Assembly: GCF_004342685.1 (NCBI RefSeq)
Contig: NZ_SMBZ01000027.1
Coordinates: forward strand, 1 to 49,147
DNA: 49,147 nt
Direction of reading: 5' to 3'
From: Sphingobacterium alimentarium
GTDB taxonomy: Bacteria; Bacteroidota; Bacteroidia; Sphingobacteriales; Sphingobacteriaceae
Shown here: in pieces, positions 26,033 through 33,233 of the stretch
Layout of the letters: each line of letters opens with the position of its first letter
Position numbering within the stretch: position 1 is the stretch's first letter
The notes under the pieces: model-generated
Seen by the model: the letters and a program-made list of their open reading frames with translations, nothing else
Database searches by the model: none
What the model was told of the DNA's origin: nothing
Translations under genes and position numbers: made by a program

Positions 26033-26507
26033 AGGCGAGTATTTAATTATTATCTGTAAATCGTTATCTTGTACCTAAAAGGATGCACGAGGCAACCAAT
26101 GTAATAAAAAATGTTATAGCAAATATAATGCCAATTTGGCAACAAAGAAATACGTGTTAATCACAATTAACACACTTACTGTCCTATTACCTTTTGCTTT
26201 ACAACTTATTAACGGATTAAACATTCCGCTCCAGTACACTGCCTTTGTTGTTGCCCATACATGCGAATTGCCATTTCAGAAAAGGACAAAAGTTGTTGGG
26301 ATGTATAGACTTGGTTATGAAGAAATTATCGGCTAAACTAGCACAAAGTGGAACATGAAATACCTTGTATCTAAAAGCAAGTGATGCTTTGGTTGAACTT
26401 GCAGGCACATATCACTGTTGAGAATAAAGGAAATGTACCCGCTTACAAGATCTGATCTCGAACGTTCTTTTGCTGTTACGCCCCGGCAATAAAAAATGTA
26501 CATGAAC
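26033..26507. other. Noncoding stretch upstream of the lipoprotein and topoisomerase genes
   Basis: No supported gene. Short peptides such as MKKLSAKLAQSG (near 26318) and LYLKASDALVELAGTYHC (near 26364) read on the plus strand in different frames could be scraps of a decayed gene, but I cannot assign a family. Confidence 0.4.
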
Positions 26508-26515
26508 TATTTTTG
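26508..26515 (+). promoter_or_regulatory. Candidate -7 element (TATTTTTG) of the topoisomerase IB gene
   Basis: Exact TAnnTTTG match 27 bp upstream of the ATG at 26543. Confidence 0.5.
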
Positions 26516-26542
26516 CGACATTTTGTTGTGCTATAAATAAGT

Positions 26543-27604
26543 ATGATAAGTACCAGCGAAGTAATCAACGATAGTCATTTAGTCTTTGTAAGCCCCCAAA
26601 AAGGAGGGATTTATCGCAAAGGTTCACCTGGAAAGTTTAGATACGAAGACAGTAAGGGCAATCGCATAACCGATGAATCCACACTGGAACGTATCCAGAA
26701 ACTGGTATTGCCTCCAGCTTGGAAAGATGTATGGATTTCTCCCAGAAAAAATGGCTATTTACAAGCAGTTGGTATTGATGTAGCCGGTAGAAAACAATAC
26801 CGTTATCATTCGGATTGGGTAAAAAGACGCGCTAATGAAAAATACTTTAAGCTGTTAGAGTTTGGCAAAGCGTTGCCCAATTTGAGAAAACAAGTTGAAA
26901 AGGATTTGCGAAGAAGAGATCTAGATGAAAGAAAAGTGCTCGCTATTTGCGTTAAAGTGTTGCAAGAAACGTTAATCAGAATTGGAAATCCAGCTTATGA
27001 AAAAAACTATAATAGCTATGGGCTTAGTACATTAAAGGACAAACATTTTAAAGAAAAAGATGAAGCTGCCTGCTTATGCTTTGTAGGAAAAAAAGGTGTA
27101 AAACAAGAAGTAAGACTAACAGATAAACGCCTAACCAAACTCGTTAAAAAATGAAAGGAAATCCCAGGTCAGGAATTGTTTCAGTTCTACGCTAGTGGAA
27201 ACGAAAGAAGAACTGTAGAATCTGGAATGATTAACAAATACATTCAGGAAATTACCAGCGACGATTTCACGGCAAAAGATTTTAGAACCTGGGGCGGAAC
27301 TTTAGAGACTATGCGCCAATTAGCTATCTGCACAAGAGACAATCCAGGAATGTCGGCAAAGAAATTAGTTGCTGAAGCCCTTGATTGTGTGGCCGCTAAA
27401 TTGGGGAATACAAGAGCGGTTTGTAAAAGTGCCTACGTTTGTCCAATATTACTGGAAGCTTTTGAAACGGGCGATCTCCAGCGTTATTTAAAACGACTTG
27501 CTCTTTCAGAGAAGGACGAGAAGAAAGCTTTGAGAAATGATGAGGCAGTGTTAATTCAATTCTTAAAAGCAGTGAAAAGAAAAAGAAATAAAATAACCTG
27601 CTGA
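26543..27604 (+). pseudogene. DNA topoisomerase IB (eukaryote/poxvirus-like), interrupted by an in-frame TGA
   Basis: Full-length frame of 353 sense positions with a single TGA at 27152-27154 (codon 204); the reading frame does not shift. N-terminal part: the bacterial Topo IB N domain (GIYRKGSPGKFRYEDSKGN, LPPAWKDVWISPRKNGYLQAVGIDVAGRKQYRYHSDW). After the TGA: KEIPGQELFQFYASGNER, KDFRTWGGTLETM and KSAYVCPILLEAF, which holds the nucleophilic Tyr. The position of the TGA corresponds to a Cys that family members usually carry (RxCxxLPGQELFQ), so TGT/TGC to TGA is the likely change. Tyr-Val-Cys-Pro replaces the common Tyr-Val-His-Pro. Type IB enzymes relax supercoils by a 3'-phosphotyrosine. Here the product would be cut to 203 residues without the active Tyr, unless the stop is read through. 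It sits in the eroding island beside IS3 and conjugative-element scraps. Confidence 0.88.
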
Positions 27605-27734
27605 CCTTTACGATTATCATATAAAATACTGTCTTCTGGTAGCCAGCGATCAGGTAATCAGACTGAATGCAGTATTCACGGATCATATCGCTTGACCGTA
27701 ATCCCATCCAGAATCTGAAATAGTAGGATACGAC

Positions 27735-27880
27735 TGAAGGCTGAGTTTTCTTGTCCCAGTTACTTTTAGGCTTCGATAACCATTTGTAAAAGCCACTGCT
27801 ACTTGCGTTTATCACTTTGTACATCTTTCAACTGAAAGGAGATCCATATACTTCTTTATGAACTCGTATTTCCTCAGTCG
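27735..27880 (-). pseudogene. IS3-family OrfB fragment, frameshifted
   Basis: Read leftward from the end of orfA, the frame gives LRKYEFIKKYMDLLSVER, then a one-base slip, then MYKVINASSSGFYKWLSKPKS: the normal N-terminus of an IS3/IS150-type OrfB (DDE transposase) split by a frameshift near 27827. Past about residue 50 there is no resemblance to the integrase core, and the D-D-E region is absent. It cannot encode an active transposase. Confidence 0.7.
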
Positions 27881-28155
27881 CCCTTGGAAAAGATGGCAAC
27901 CGCCTTTTTTAGGATAATATTTTCTAGCTCAGCATCCTTTAATCTCTTTTTTAATGTTCTGATCTCTTGTTCCTCTGGGCCTAGTTTCGGATTAAAGGGC
28001 AATACGGCTCCGCCATTAAATCTTGGATCCATACGCCATTTACTTAATCTACTGGCATCTAAATCCAGTTCTTTAGTAGCTTCTGCTACTGATCCCTTTA
28101 AATAGGATAATTCTACCGCCATTTTCTTAAATGACTCATCAAATATTCTTGCCAT
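27874..28155 (-). CDS. IS3-family transposase OrfA (helix-turn-helix)
   Basis: A 93-residue OrfA: N-terminal helix-turn-helix (residues ~5-50; KMAVELSYLKGSVAEATKEL, DASRLSKWR) followed by a leucine-zipper-like coiled coil (EEQEIRTLKKRLKDAELENIILKKA). In IS3 elements it binds the inverted repeats and joins OrfB by a programmed -1 frameshift to give the transposase. Here the partner OrfB is broken, so the copy is immobile unless helped in trans. The start ATG at 28155 and the ending AIFSKGD are typical of the family. Confidence 0.9.
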   Translation of the reverse strand: MARIFDESFKKMAVELSYLKGSVAEATKELDLDASRLSKWRMDPRFNGGAVLPFNPKLGPEEQEIRTLKKRLKDAELENIILKKAVAIFSKGD

Positions 28156-28186
28156 GTCTTAACAAATTTAATTCTATTTTTCAAAT

Positions 28187-28480
28187 CTGTCTCCACTCAA
28201 AGGTAGCAACTCCACCAAAGAACGTACCCGACAAAAGAGGGCTTCCGATACGGACTATGGCGAGCGTTTCCTCAATAGCCACACCATGATACGACGCGGC
28301 GATAAGAGCATCTATATCCGGCAGGAATACCACGAACGGCTTTCCCGTATCGTGCAGGTTATCGGCGAGGATAAAATACCTCTGTACGCTTATTTGGACA
28401 ATATTCTCGAACGTCATTTTGAACAGTTCGAGAAAGCCATCACCGATGATGTCAACAATAAGTTTAAACCCATTTTATAA
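28187..28480 (+). pseudogene. DUF3408 conjugative-element protein, 5'-truncated
   Basis: The frame is open from 28172 and codes for ...SDTDYGERFLNSHTMIRRGDKS, then IYIRQEYHERLSRIVQVIG and YLDNILERHFEQFEKAITD: the C-terminal half of a DUF3408 protein, found in the tra region of Bacteroides-type conjugative transposons. The N-terminal half is missing; the IS3 relic abuts its 5' side. An internal ATG at 28286 would give 64 residues, but the homology starts earlier, so this is a truncated gene rather than a small one. Confidence 0.8.
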
Positions 28481-28491
28481 AATATTCGATT

Positions 28492-28644
28492 ATGAACAAA
28501 ACACAGCAAAAACAACCGGAAAAGTTACTTCGCAAAGCGCATTATAAATCGGCATTTTTAAGACCGACAGGGGTCGTGGCAAGGTGCGGAAAATCGGTCT
28601 ACATAAGTCCCGATTTCCATAAGAAATTATCAGAATACCAGTAA
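28492..28644 (+). pseudogene. Second DUF3408-like gene, 3'-truncated (50 residues)
   Basis: Starts at ATG 28492, 11 bp after the previous fragment, and reads MNKTQQKQPEKLLRKAHY... VARCGKSVYISPDFHKKLSEYQ then stops. The block KSVYISPDFHKKLS parallels KSIYIRQEYHERLS of the upstream fragment, so it is a paralogous DUF3408-type gene cut off where the family continues with the YLDNxLxxHFEQF helix. The cut lies ~55 bp before the 3' end of tRNA-Lys copy B, consistent with the element's edge. Confidence 0.7.
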
Positions 28645-28663
28645 ATTACAGGGTAAAAAAAAT

Positions 28664-28694
28664 GGGACAAGTCTATCATTTTTAGACTTGTCCC
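28664..28694 (-). terminator. Rho-independent terminator of the second tRNA-Lys
   Basis: Perfect 12-bp stem GGGACAAGTCTA/TAGACTTGTCCC with a 7-nt loop; on the minus strand it is followed by a run of eight T. The sequence differs completely from the terminator of tRNA copy A. Confidence 0.9.
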
Positions 28695-28699
28695 AAGAC

Positions 28700-28822
28700 G
28701 TGATCCCGCTGGGATTCGAACCCAGGACCCATACATTAAAAGTGTATTGCTCTACCAGCTGAGCTACGGAATCCTAATTCTTTCGAATTATCCTTCGTTG
28801 TTTGAAGTGATGCAAAGGTAGG
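28700..28822. repeat. Direct repeat, right copy, containing tRNA-Lys and its 5' leader
   Basis: 123 bp, 122 identical to 14898-15020. Same orientation, 13.8 kb apart. Confidence 0.95.
28701..28773 (-). tRNA. tRNA-Lys (anticodon TTT), copy B
   Basis: Identical over all 73 nt to the copy at 14899-14971: same arms, anticodon TTT in loop CTTTTAA, discriminator A. It has its own promoter and a different terminator. Confidence 0.97.
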
Positions 28823-28843
28823 TTTTTTCATTTAAACTGCAAA
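28813..28843 (-). promoter_or_regulatory. Promoter of tRNA-Lys copy B
   Basis: Read leftward: TTTG (28840-28843), 19-nt spacer, TACCTTTG (28813-28820). The -33 box is conserved although the surrounding bases have diverged from copy A. Confidence 0.85.
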
Positions 28844-28941
28844 TAATTCTGTGATAAATATCCGCTGTTTTTTGTAATTCGCTCGTGCAAAGAGATTTAT
28901 TTTTTGTTCTTAATCATATTTCTAGCCCTCTTAAAGGGCGA

Positions 28942-29802
28942 TTATCCTCTTTTGGCCCGAATCATACGGTCTGCACCGTTGATGTCTTTCAGTATATCCA
29001 CAGTTTTAAAACCTTTTTTGCGAATAAGGTCGGCAGTTTCGTTGCCCAAATATTGATTGATTTCAAAATATAAGGTTCCATCTTGGGACAAATGATGCAA
29101 AGCGAAGTCGCTTATATAGTCGTAAAAAAGAAGTGGAGCCGCATCTTCAACAAAGAGTGCTGTATGCGGCTCATGATTCAACACATTGGCGTGCATCTGC
29201 TGCATTTCAGCTTGCGTGATGTATGGCGGATTGCTGACTATAACATCAAAATTTTGCTTTTTGGAAAAAAGAAATTCCCACTCCAGAATGTCGGCAGTGA
29301 TAAAATTTACTGCTGTCTGCAGCTGCTGATTGTTTTTTTTTGCAACCGCAATAGCAGGAGCGGAGATGTCTACAGCCCATACCTCACTATCGGCAAGAAG
29401 TTTATTCAGGGTGATAGGAATACAGCCACTGCCTGTTCCGATATCGATTATTCTAGGAGCCACGTGTTGCTTGTAGTCTTGTAGAATGAGATGTACCAGT
29501 TCCTCGGTTTCGGAGCGGGGAATAAGCGTATGTTCATTGACTACAAATTTATGACCATAGAAATCTGCCATGCCTAATACATGCTGAATCGGTCTGCCTG
29601 TGCTCAGCGCGGTCAGGATGTCTTCGAGTTGATCTTTATAGGCTTGCGCATCATCATTTTTGATCAAAAGATATTGAGAAGGCTTAATGCCGGCAAGTTC
29701 AGAAAGGACTAATAGGAATAAAGCCTTGATTTCCTCCGGTGGATACAAGGATGCTAACCTATCTTGATATTGTGATTCGAGATCTTTCCACGTAATTGAC
29801 AT
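28942..29802 (-). CDS. prmC: Peptide chain release factor N5-glutamine methyltransferase
   Basis: Methylates the Gln of the GGQ motif of release factors RF1/RF2, using SAM, in the cytoplasm. 286 residues, normal length. The N-terminal helical PrmC domain (~1-75) is followed by the Rossmann methyltransferase domain: SAM-binding RIIDIGTGSGCIPI near residue 118 and the catalytic NPPY starting at Asn191 (VSNPPYITQAE), which defines glutamine/adenine N-methyltransferases. ATG at 29802 is supported by the fold start and by a -7 element 4 bp upstream. It is divergent from ribD, with a 67-bp shared promoter region, and borders tRNA-Lys copy B. Confidence 0.95.
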   Translation of the reverse strand: MSITWKDLESQYQDRLASLYPPEEIKALFLLVLSELAGIKPSQYLLIKNDDAQAYKDQLEDILTALSTGRPIQHVLGMADFYGHKFVVNEHTLIPRSETEELVHLILQDYKQHVAPRIIDIGTGSGCIPITLNKLLADSEVWAVDISAPAIAVAKKNNQQLQTAVNFITADILEWEFLFSKKQNFDVIVSNPPYITQAEMQQMHANVLNHEPHTALFVEDAAPLLFYDYISDFALHHLSQDGTLYFEINQYLGNETADLIRKKGFKTVDILKDINGADRMIRAKRG

Positions 29803-29806
29803 AATA

Positions 29807-29814
29807 CAAACTTA
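29807..29814 (-). promoter_or_regulatory. -7 element (TAAGTTTG) of prmC
   Basis: Perfect TAnnTTTG read leftward; only 4 nt separate it from the ATG at 29802, suggesting a leaderless or near-leaderless mRNA. Confidence 0.6.
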
Positions 29815-29857
29815 CAATATTATCAGAGTCCTTTCTTTTTAAATATGACAAAATGCA

Positions 29858-29865
29858 TAAGTTTG
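29858..29865 (+). promoter_or_regulatory. -7 element (TAAGTTTG) of ribD
   Basis: Same octamer as for prmC, on the opposite strand, also exactly 4 nt before the ATG at 29870. Confidence 0.6.
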
Positions 29866-29869
29866 TACT

Positions 29870-30925
29870 ATGCAAGCAGATGAAGTATATATCCGTAGAT
29901 GTCTAGAATTGGCTGCCCTTGGTGCAGGTTCCGTAAGTCCCAACCCCATGGTGGGTGCCGTTATTGTGCAGGCGGATAAAATCATTGGTGAAGGCTATAC
30001 ATCACCCTACGGCGGTCCACATGCGGAGGTGAATGCTGTGCAGCATGCTATTCACTTATGGGGTAAAGAAAAGGCGGAGGAGCTGTTCAAAACCGCTACG
30101 ATATATGTATCGCTGGAGCCATGTGCGCATTTTGGTAAAACACCACCTTGTGCCGATTTATTGATCTCTTGTCAATTCCAAAAAGTAGTGGTCGGCTGTC
30201 TGGATCCCTTTGCAAAAGTAAATGGGTTGGGGGTTCAAAAATTGCGGGAAGCAGGGATAGGAGTGGTTGTGGGCGTGAGTGAACAAGCCTGCCAATGGAT
30301 GAACAGACGATTTTTTACCCGAATTGCAAAGCATAGACCTTATGTTATCTTGAAGTGGGCAGAGACGATGGATGGTTATTTTGCGCCAAAAGATAGCATG
30401 CAAAAATGGATTTCGAATGCTGCCAGTAAGCAACTGGTGCACAAATGGCGTGCAGAAGAAGATGCGATTCTGGTAGGAGCGCACACTGCAATAGTGGATA
30501 ATCCTTCGCTGACTACGCGTTATTGGACGGGCAAATCGCCCAAAAAGGTACTTATTGATAAGAATTTAAGTGTTCCTCTTGATGCACAGATGTTTCTGAC
30601 GGAAGCAGAAGACTTAATTGTTTTCAATGCGGAAAAAACCGATTGGAAAGGACACCTCAAATATATTCAGCTCGAAAACTTTGATTTATATCTACCCCAA
30701 AATATTCTTTATCAGCTTTATCTGATGGACATACAGTCAATTATTATTGAAGGAGGAGTCAAGACACTTAATCACTTTATTCAGGCAGGACTGTGGGACG
30801 AAGCGCGCGTGATTGTGGGCAATTCCAATTGGAATGAGGGATTGAAGGCCCCAAATTTGGATAAAATACCGCAAGAAGAAATGGCTGTAGGGGATGATAA
30901 GCTAAAAATATATTTTAATAATTAA
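29870..30925 (+). CDS. ribD: Bifunctional riboflavin biosynthesis deaminase/reductase
   Basis: Carries out two successive steps of riboflavin synthesis: deamination of the pyrimidinone ring and NADPH-dependent reduction of the ribose side chain. 351 residues. The N-terminal deaminase domain (1-~145) has the zinc site HAE (His51-Glu53) and PCAHFGKTPPC (Cys85, Cys94), with the substrate loop SPNPMVGAVIV. The reductase domain (~150-350) starts PYVILKWAETMDG and has the AEEDAILVGAHTAIVDNPSLTTR block and IIIEGG near residue 290. Other rib genes are not in the window. The following DUF2851 gene starts 23 bp after its stop, so they may share a transcript. Confidence 0.95.
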   Translation: MQADEVYIRRCLELAALGAGSVSPNPMVGAVIVQADKIIGEGYTSPYGGPHAEVNAVQHAIHLWGKEKAEELFKTATIYVSLEPCAHFGKTPPCADLLISCQFQKVVVGCLDPFAKVNGLGVQKLREAGIGVVVGVSEQACQWMNRRFFTRIAKHRPYVILKWAETMDGYFAPKDSMQKWISNAASKQLVHKWRAEEDAILVGAHTAIVDNPSLTTRYWTGKSPKKVLIDKNLSVPLDAQMFLTEAEDLIVFNAEKTDWKGHLKYIQLENFDLYLPQNILYQLYLMDIQSIIIEGGVKTLNHFIQAGLWDEARVIVGNSNWNEGLKAPNLDKIPQEEMAVGDDKLKIYFNN

Positions 30926-30948
30926 TTTTATATCGTTATTTTAATAAA

Positions 30949-32238
30949 ATGAAGTTCTCCGAGAAATTGCTTCATTTTATATAGCGATATAAACTTATTG
31001 ACCAATCCAAATTAATTACTTCCGAAGGTACGATGCTGCGTATTCTTAATTTTGGGAAGTATAATGAAAATGCTGGGCCTGATTTTGAATTTGCCAAAAT
31101 AGAACTCGGTCAGCAGACTTGGATCGGCAATATAGAAATTCACTGGTCTTCTTCGGAATGGTATCAGCATAAGCATCAGCTTGATGCCCGTTACAATACA
31201 ACCATCCTGCATTTTGTGTGGCATCATACCGATACCCAACCTACCTATCGCAAAGATGGAACGATCATCCCCACGCTAGAATTACAGCACTTTGTCCATC
31301 CGGCGCTCCTAACAAAATATCAATATTTGATGGAACAAGAGGCATGGCTCCCGTGCGAAAAACAATTGCCATTTATCGATCCCTTTCAAAAAATCAATTG
31401 GTTGGACAGAATTATCGTAGAACGGCTCGAGTAGAAAATTAAATTAGTTCAAGACTGGTTACAGCAAACAAATTATGATTGGGAAAAGGTACAATTGATT
31501 GCGATTGGCAGATCATTCGGAATGAAAGTGAATGCGGAAGCATTCGAAAAATTATTATTTCTCATGCCGCTGTCCATATTGCATAAATATGCTGATGATC
31601 CCCATAAGCTCGAATCCGTACTGTTTGGAATAGGTGGCTTTCTGGAATTATCCACCAAAAAGGTCGATAACTATTATGCCGACCTGCAAAAAGAATTTCG
31701 TTACCTGAAGCAATTGCATCAATTGCCCGTATTGGACGTACACGAATGGAAATATATGCGGATGCGTCCTTATAATTTTCCGACCCATCGTTTGGCGCAG
31801 TTTGTCGGCTTAATAGCTAAACGGTTGCAATGGTTTGAATTTGTCAAGCAAGCATCGCTGGATGAAGTAGTGTCTGATTTGGAAAATATTGCAGCTTCTT
31901 CTTATTGGTCTACTCATTTTCATTTCCGGCAGCCCTCCAAACTCCATAGTACCAAGCTGACAAAAGAATTTATCCAGCATATTTTGCTCAATGCATACGT
32001 ACCCTTACTATTTACGTATGGTGATTATATTGGCCAAGCTGCCATGAAAAATAAAGCTTTGGAATGGCTCCAGCAGTTACCCGCCGAAAAAAATAATATA
32101 ATGAAACGGTATGCCCACAGGGGGTATGAGGCTACCTCGGCAAGTGAGTCACAAGCTTTGTTGCATCTGTATAAAAATTACTGCTCCAGAAAGAAATGCT
32201 TGGACTGTGCAATAGGCTACCGAATTCTCAGCGGTTAG
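30949..32238 (+). pseudogene. DUF2851 protein gene with two in-frame TAG codons
   Basis: Bacteroidota protein of unknown function. Without the stops the frame from ATG 30949 is 429 codons, the family's normal length. The first TAG (30982-30984, codon 12) replaces a Trp that homologs have in the N-terminal FIW motif (here LLHFI-stop-RYKLID). The second TAG (31432-31434, codon 162) follows VERLE, a place where Gln is common. Everything between and after stays in frame: GKYNENAGPDFEFAKIELG with TWIGNIEIHWSSS, WKYMRMRPYNFPTHRLAQF, and the C-terminal KNYCSRKKCLDCAIGYRIL with its Cys cluster. No insertion or deletion is needed. Internal starts at 31033 or 31495 would give only partial proteins. It follows ribD by 23 bp and converges with the ankyrin gene, stop codons overlapping by 3-4 bp. 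Confidence 0.88.
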
Positions 32239-32888
32239 TTTATCTTTAATATTTCTGCAATTTCGCGGAATCCTTTTTCCGCAGCCAGCGACGCCGCGGA
32301 TTCTCCAGTATCCGTGAGCACTGTGATGTCGGCTCCTTGTTCCAATAATATAATAATCAGATCTATGTTGCCGTGTTGTGCAGCGATATGAATAGGGCGA
32401 ATACCGCCATTTTGGTGTACGTTGACTTCTGCACCTGCTTCGATCAACATCTTGCTGATATTTCCATTGTTGTTGCTGAGCGCAGTGTGCAATGGGTATA
32501 CATGATAACCATTGCGTGAAGGCGTATTGGGGTCCGCTTTATTCGTCAAGAGTAGGCGAACTATATCTTCTTTATTGAAATGGGTAGCAATACCGAGTGG
32601 TGTAAAACCATTTGAGGACCATTCTTCTACAATATCGGGCTTGTGATCTATCATCATTTCCAGGTGTTGTAACAATCCTACAGCGCAGGCTTCATGCACG
32701 GTGATGCTTGTGGTGTACTTGAGGATGACCTGTACGATTTGGGGTTTGTTGTAATAGCAGGCCAAGAGCAAAGGCGATACATCGTGGCTGGTTTTACTCT
32801 TGAGGAGAGAAGCATCTTGATTTAATAAATGTTCTAAATCCCTAAAGTTGCCGGTTTCGATATATTGTTCAAGTACATTTATGTGCAT
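32235..32888 (-). CDS. Ankyrin-repeat protein
   Basis: A 217-residue protein made almost wholly of ankyrin repeats. Recognisable units include SPLLLACYYNKPQIVQVILK (~39-58), GFTPLGIATHFNKEDIVRLLL (~95-115), YPLHTALSNNNGNISKMLIEA, RPIHIAAQHGNIDLIIILLEQ and ESAASLAAEKGFREIAEILK at the C-terminus. There is no signal peptide or membrane segment, so it is cytoplasmic and should bind a protein partner that cannot be named. It has its own good promoter and converges with the DUF2851 pseudogene. Confidence 0.9.
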   Translation of the reverse strand: MHINVLEQYIETGNFRDLEHLLNQDASLLKSKTSHDVSPLLLACYYNKPQIVQVILKYTTSITVHEACAVGLLQHLEMMIDHKPDIVEEWSSNGFTPLGIATHFNKEDIVRLLLTNKADPNTPSRNGYHVYPLHTALSNNNGNISKMLIEAGAEVNVHQNGGIRPIHIAAQHGNIDLIIILLEQGADITVLTDTGESAASLAAEKGFREIAEILKIN

Positions 32889-32917
32889 AATCGTGTGGTT
32901 TTACAATTCGAATTAAG

Positions 32918-32947
32918 CAAAAATATTATAAAAAGCACTTTGTCCAA
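32918..32947 (-). promoter_or_regulatory. Promoter of the ankyrin-repeat gene
   Basis: Read leftward: TTG (32945-32947), 19-nt spacer, TATTTTTG (32918-32925). A complete match to the Bacteroidota consensus, 30 bp before the ATG. Confidence 0.75.
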
Positions 32948-33114
32948 GCCAAATAAATAAAAAAAGGATTTTTTTAGAAAATATATTTCGCTGAAAACCT
33001 TGCCGATCCCTGCGTTTTAATCCAAAGGATTTGAATGATTCTGTTATTTACAAACATAATGTAGTGCTATAATTACAAATTTATTTAAACAACGCACAGA
33101 TTAATAGTTTCCCC

Positions 33115-33144
33115 TTGTGGTTAATATTACTCTTATTACTTTTG
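33115..33144 (+). promoter_or_regulatory. Strong promoter ahead of a short terminated transcript
   Basis: TTG (33115-33117), exactly 19 nt, then TACTTTTG (33137-33144). Transcription should begin near 33150. Confidence 0.65.
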
Positions 33145-33149
33145 TTATG

Positions 33150-33217
33150 CCCTCCCCAGGGGCATGTTTTTCATAGGTAGATGTAGGGGTCGAATATTTC
33201 TTATTCGACCCTTTTTT
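33150..33217 (+). ncRNA. Candidate ~68-nt small RNA or attenuated leader upstream of ubiX
   Basis: A consensus promoter lies just upstream and a perfect terminator ends it (33187-33211 stem-loop plus six T). No open reading frame of note is inside. A CCTCCCC stretch (33151-33157) can pair with GGGGCAT just after it or with AGGGG at the terminator base, so alternative folds are possible. No known family was recognised. Confidence 0.45.
33187..33217 (+). terminator. Rho-independent terminator 17 bp before ubiX
   Basis: Perfect 10-bp stem GGGTCGAATA/TATTCGACCC, 5-nt loop, then TTTTTT. It ends transcription before ubiX; no gene precedes it on this strand for 900 bp, so it must act on a leader or small RNA. 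Confidence 0.85.
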
Positions 33218-33220
33218 ATT

Positions 33221-33228
33221 TAGCTTTG
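33221..33228 (+). promoter_or_regulatory. -7 element (TAGCTTTG) of ubiX
   Basis: Exact TAnnTTTG match right after the terminator and only 5 nt before the ATG at 33234, again predicting a leaderless mRNA. Confidence 0.55.
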
Positions 33229-33233
33229 TTTTT

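Larger units (their letters stand above)
27605..28160 (-). mobile_element. IS3-family insertion sequence relic
   Basis: Contains an intact-looking orfA (27874-28155) and a broken, truncated orfB (to about 27740). No terminal inverted repeats could be defined; the left end is lost next to the topoisomerase gene. The right end lies near 28160-28187 and interrupts the 5' part of a DUF3408 gene, which suggests the IS inserted into, or was deleted with, a conjugative element. Confidence 0.75.

Noticed and set aside
26136..26336. A 66-codon frame in the gap before the topoisomerase gene
   Set aside because: No recognisable domain; the neighbouring frames give equally protein-like scraps, so it may at most be debris.
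27152..27154. Selenocysteine reading of the TGA in topoisomerase IB
   Set aside because: No obvious stem-loop right after the codon, no sel genes in the window, and the surroundings are full of decayed genes; nonsense mutation is simpler.
15020..28700. Treating the 123-bp repeats as simple attL/attR of one element
   Set aside because: Complete tRNA genes with promoters are present at both ends and the integrase remnant lies outside the interval, so a single clean integration does not explain it.
30982..31434. Genome-wide recoding of TAG as a sense codon
   Set aside because: TAG ends other intact genes here, and the two TAGs replace different residues (Trp and probably Gln).
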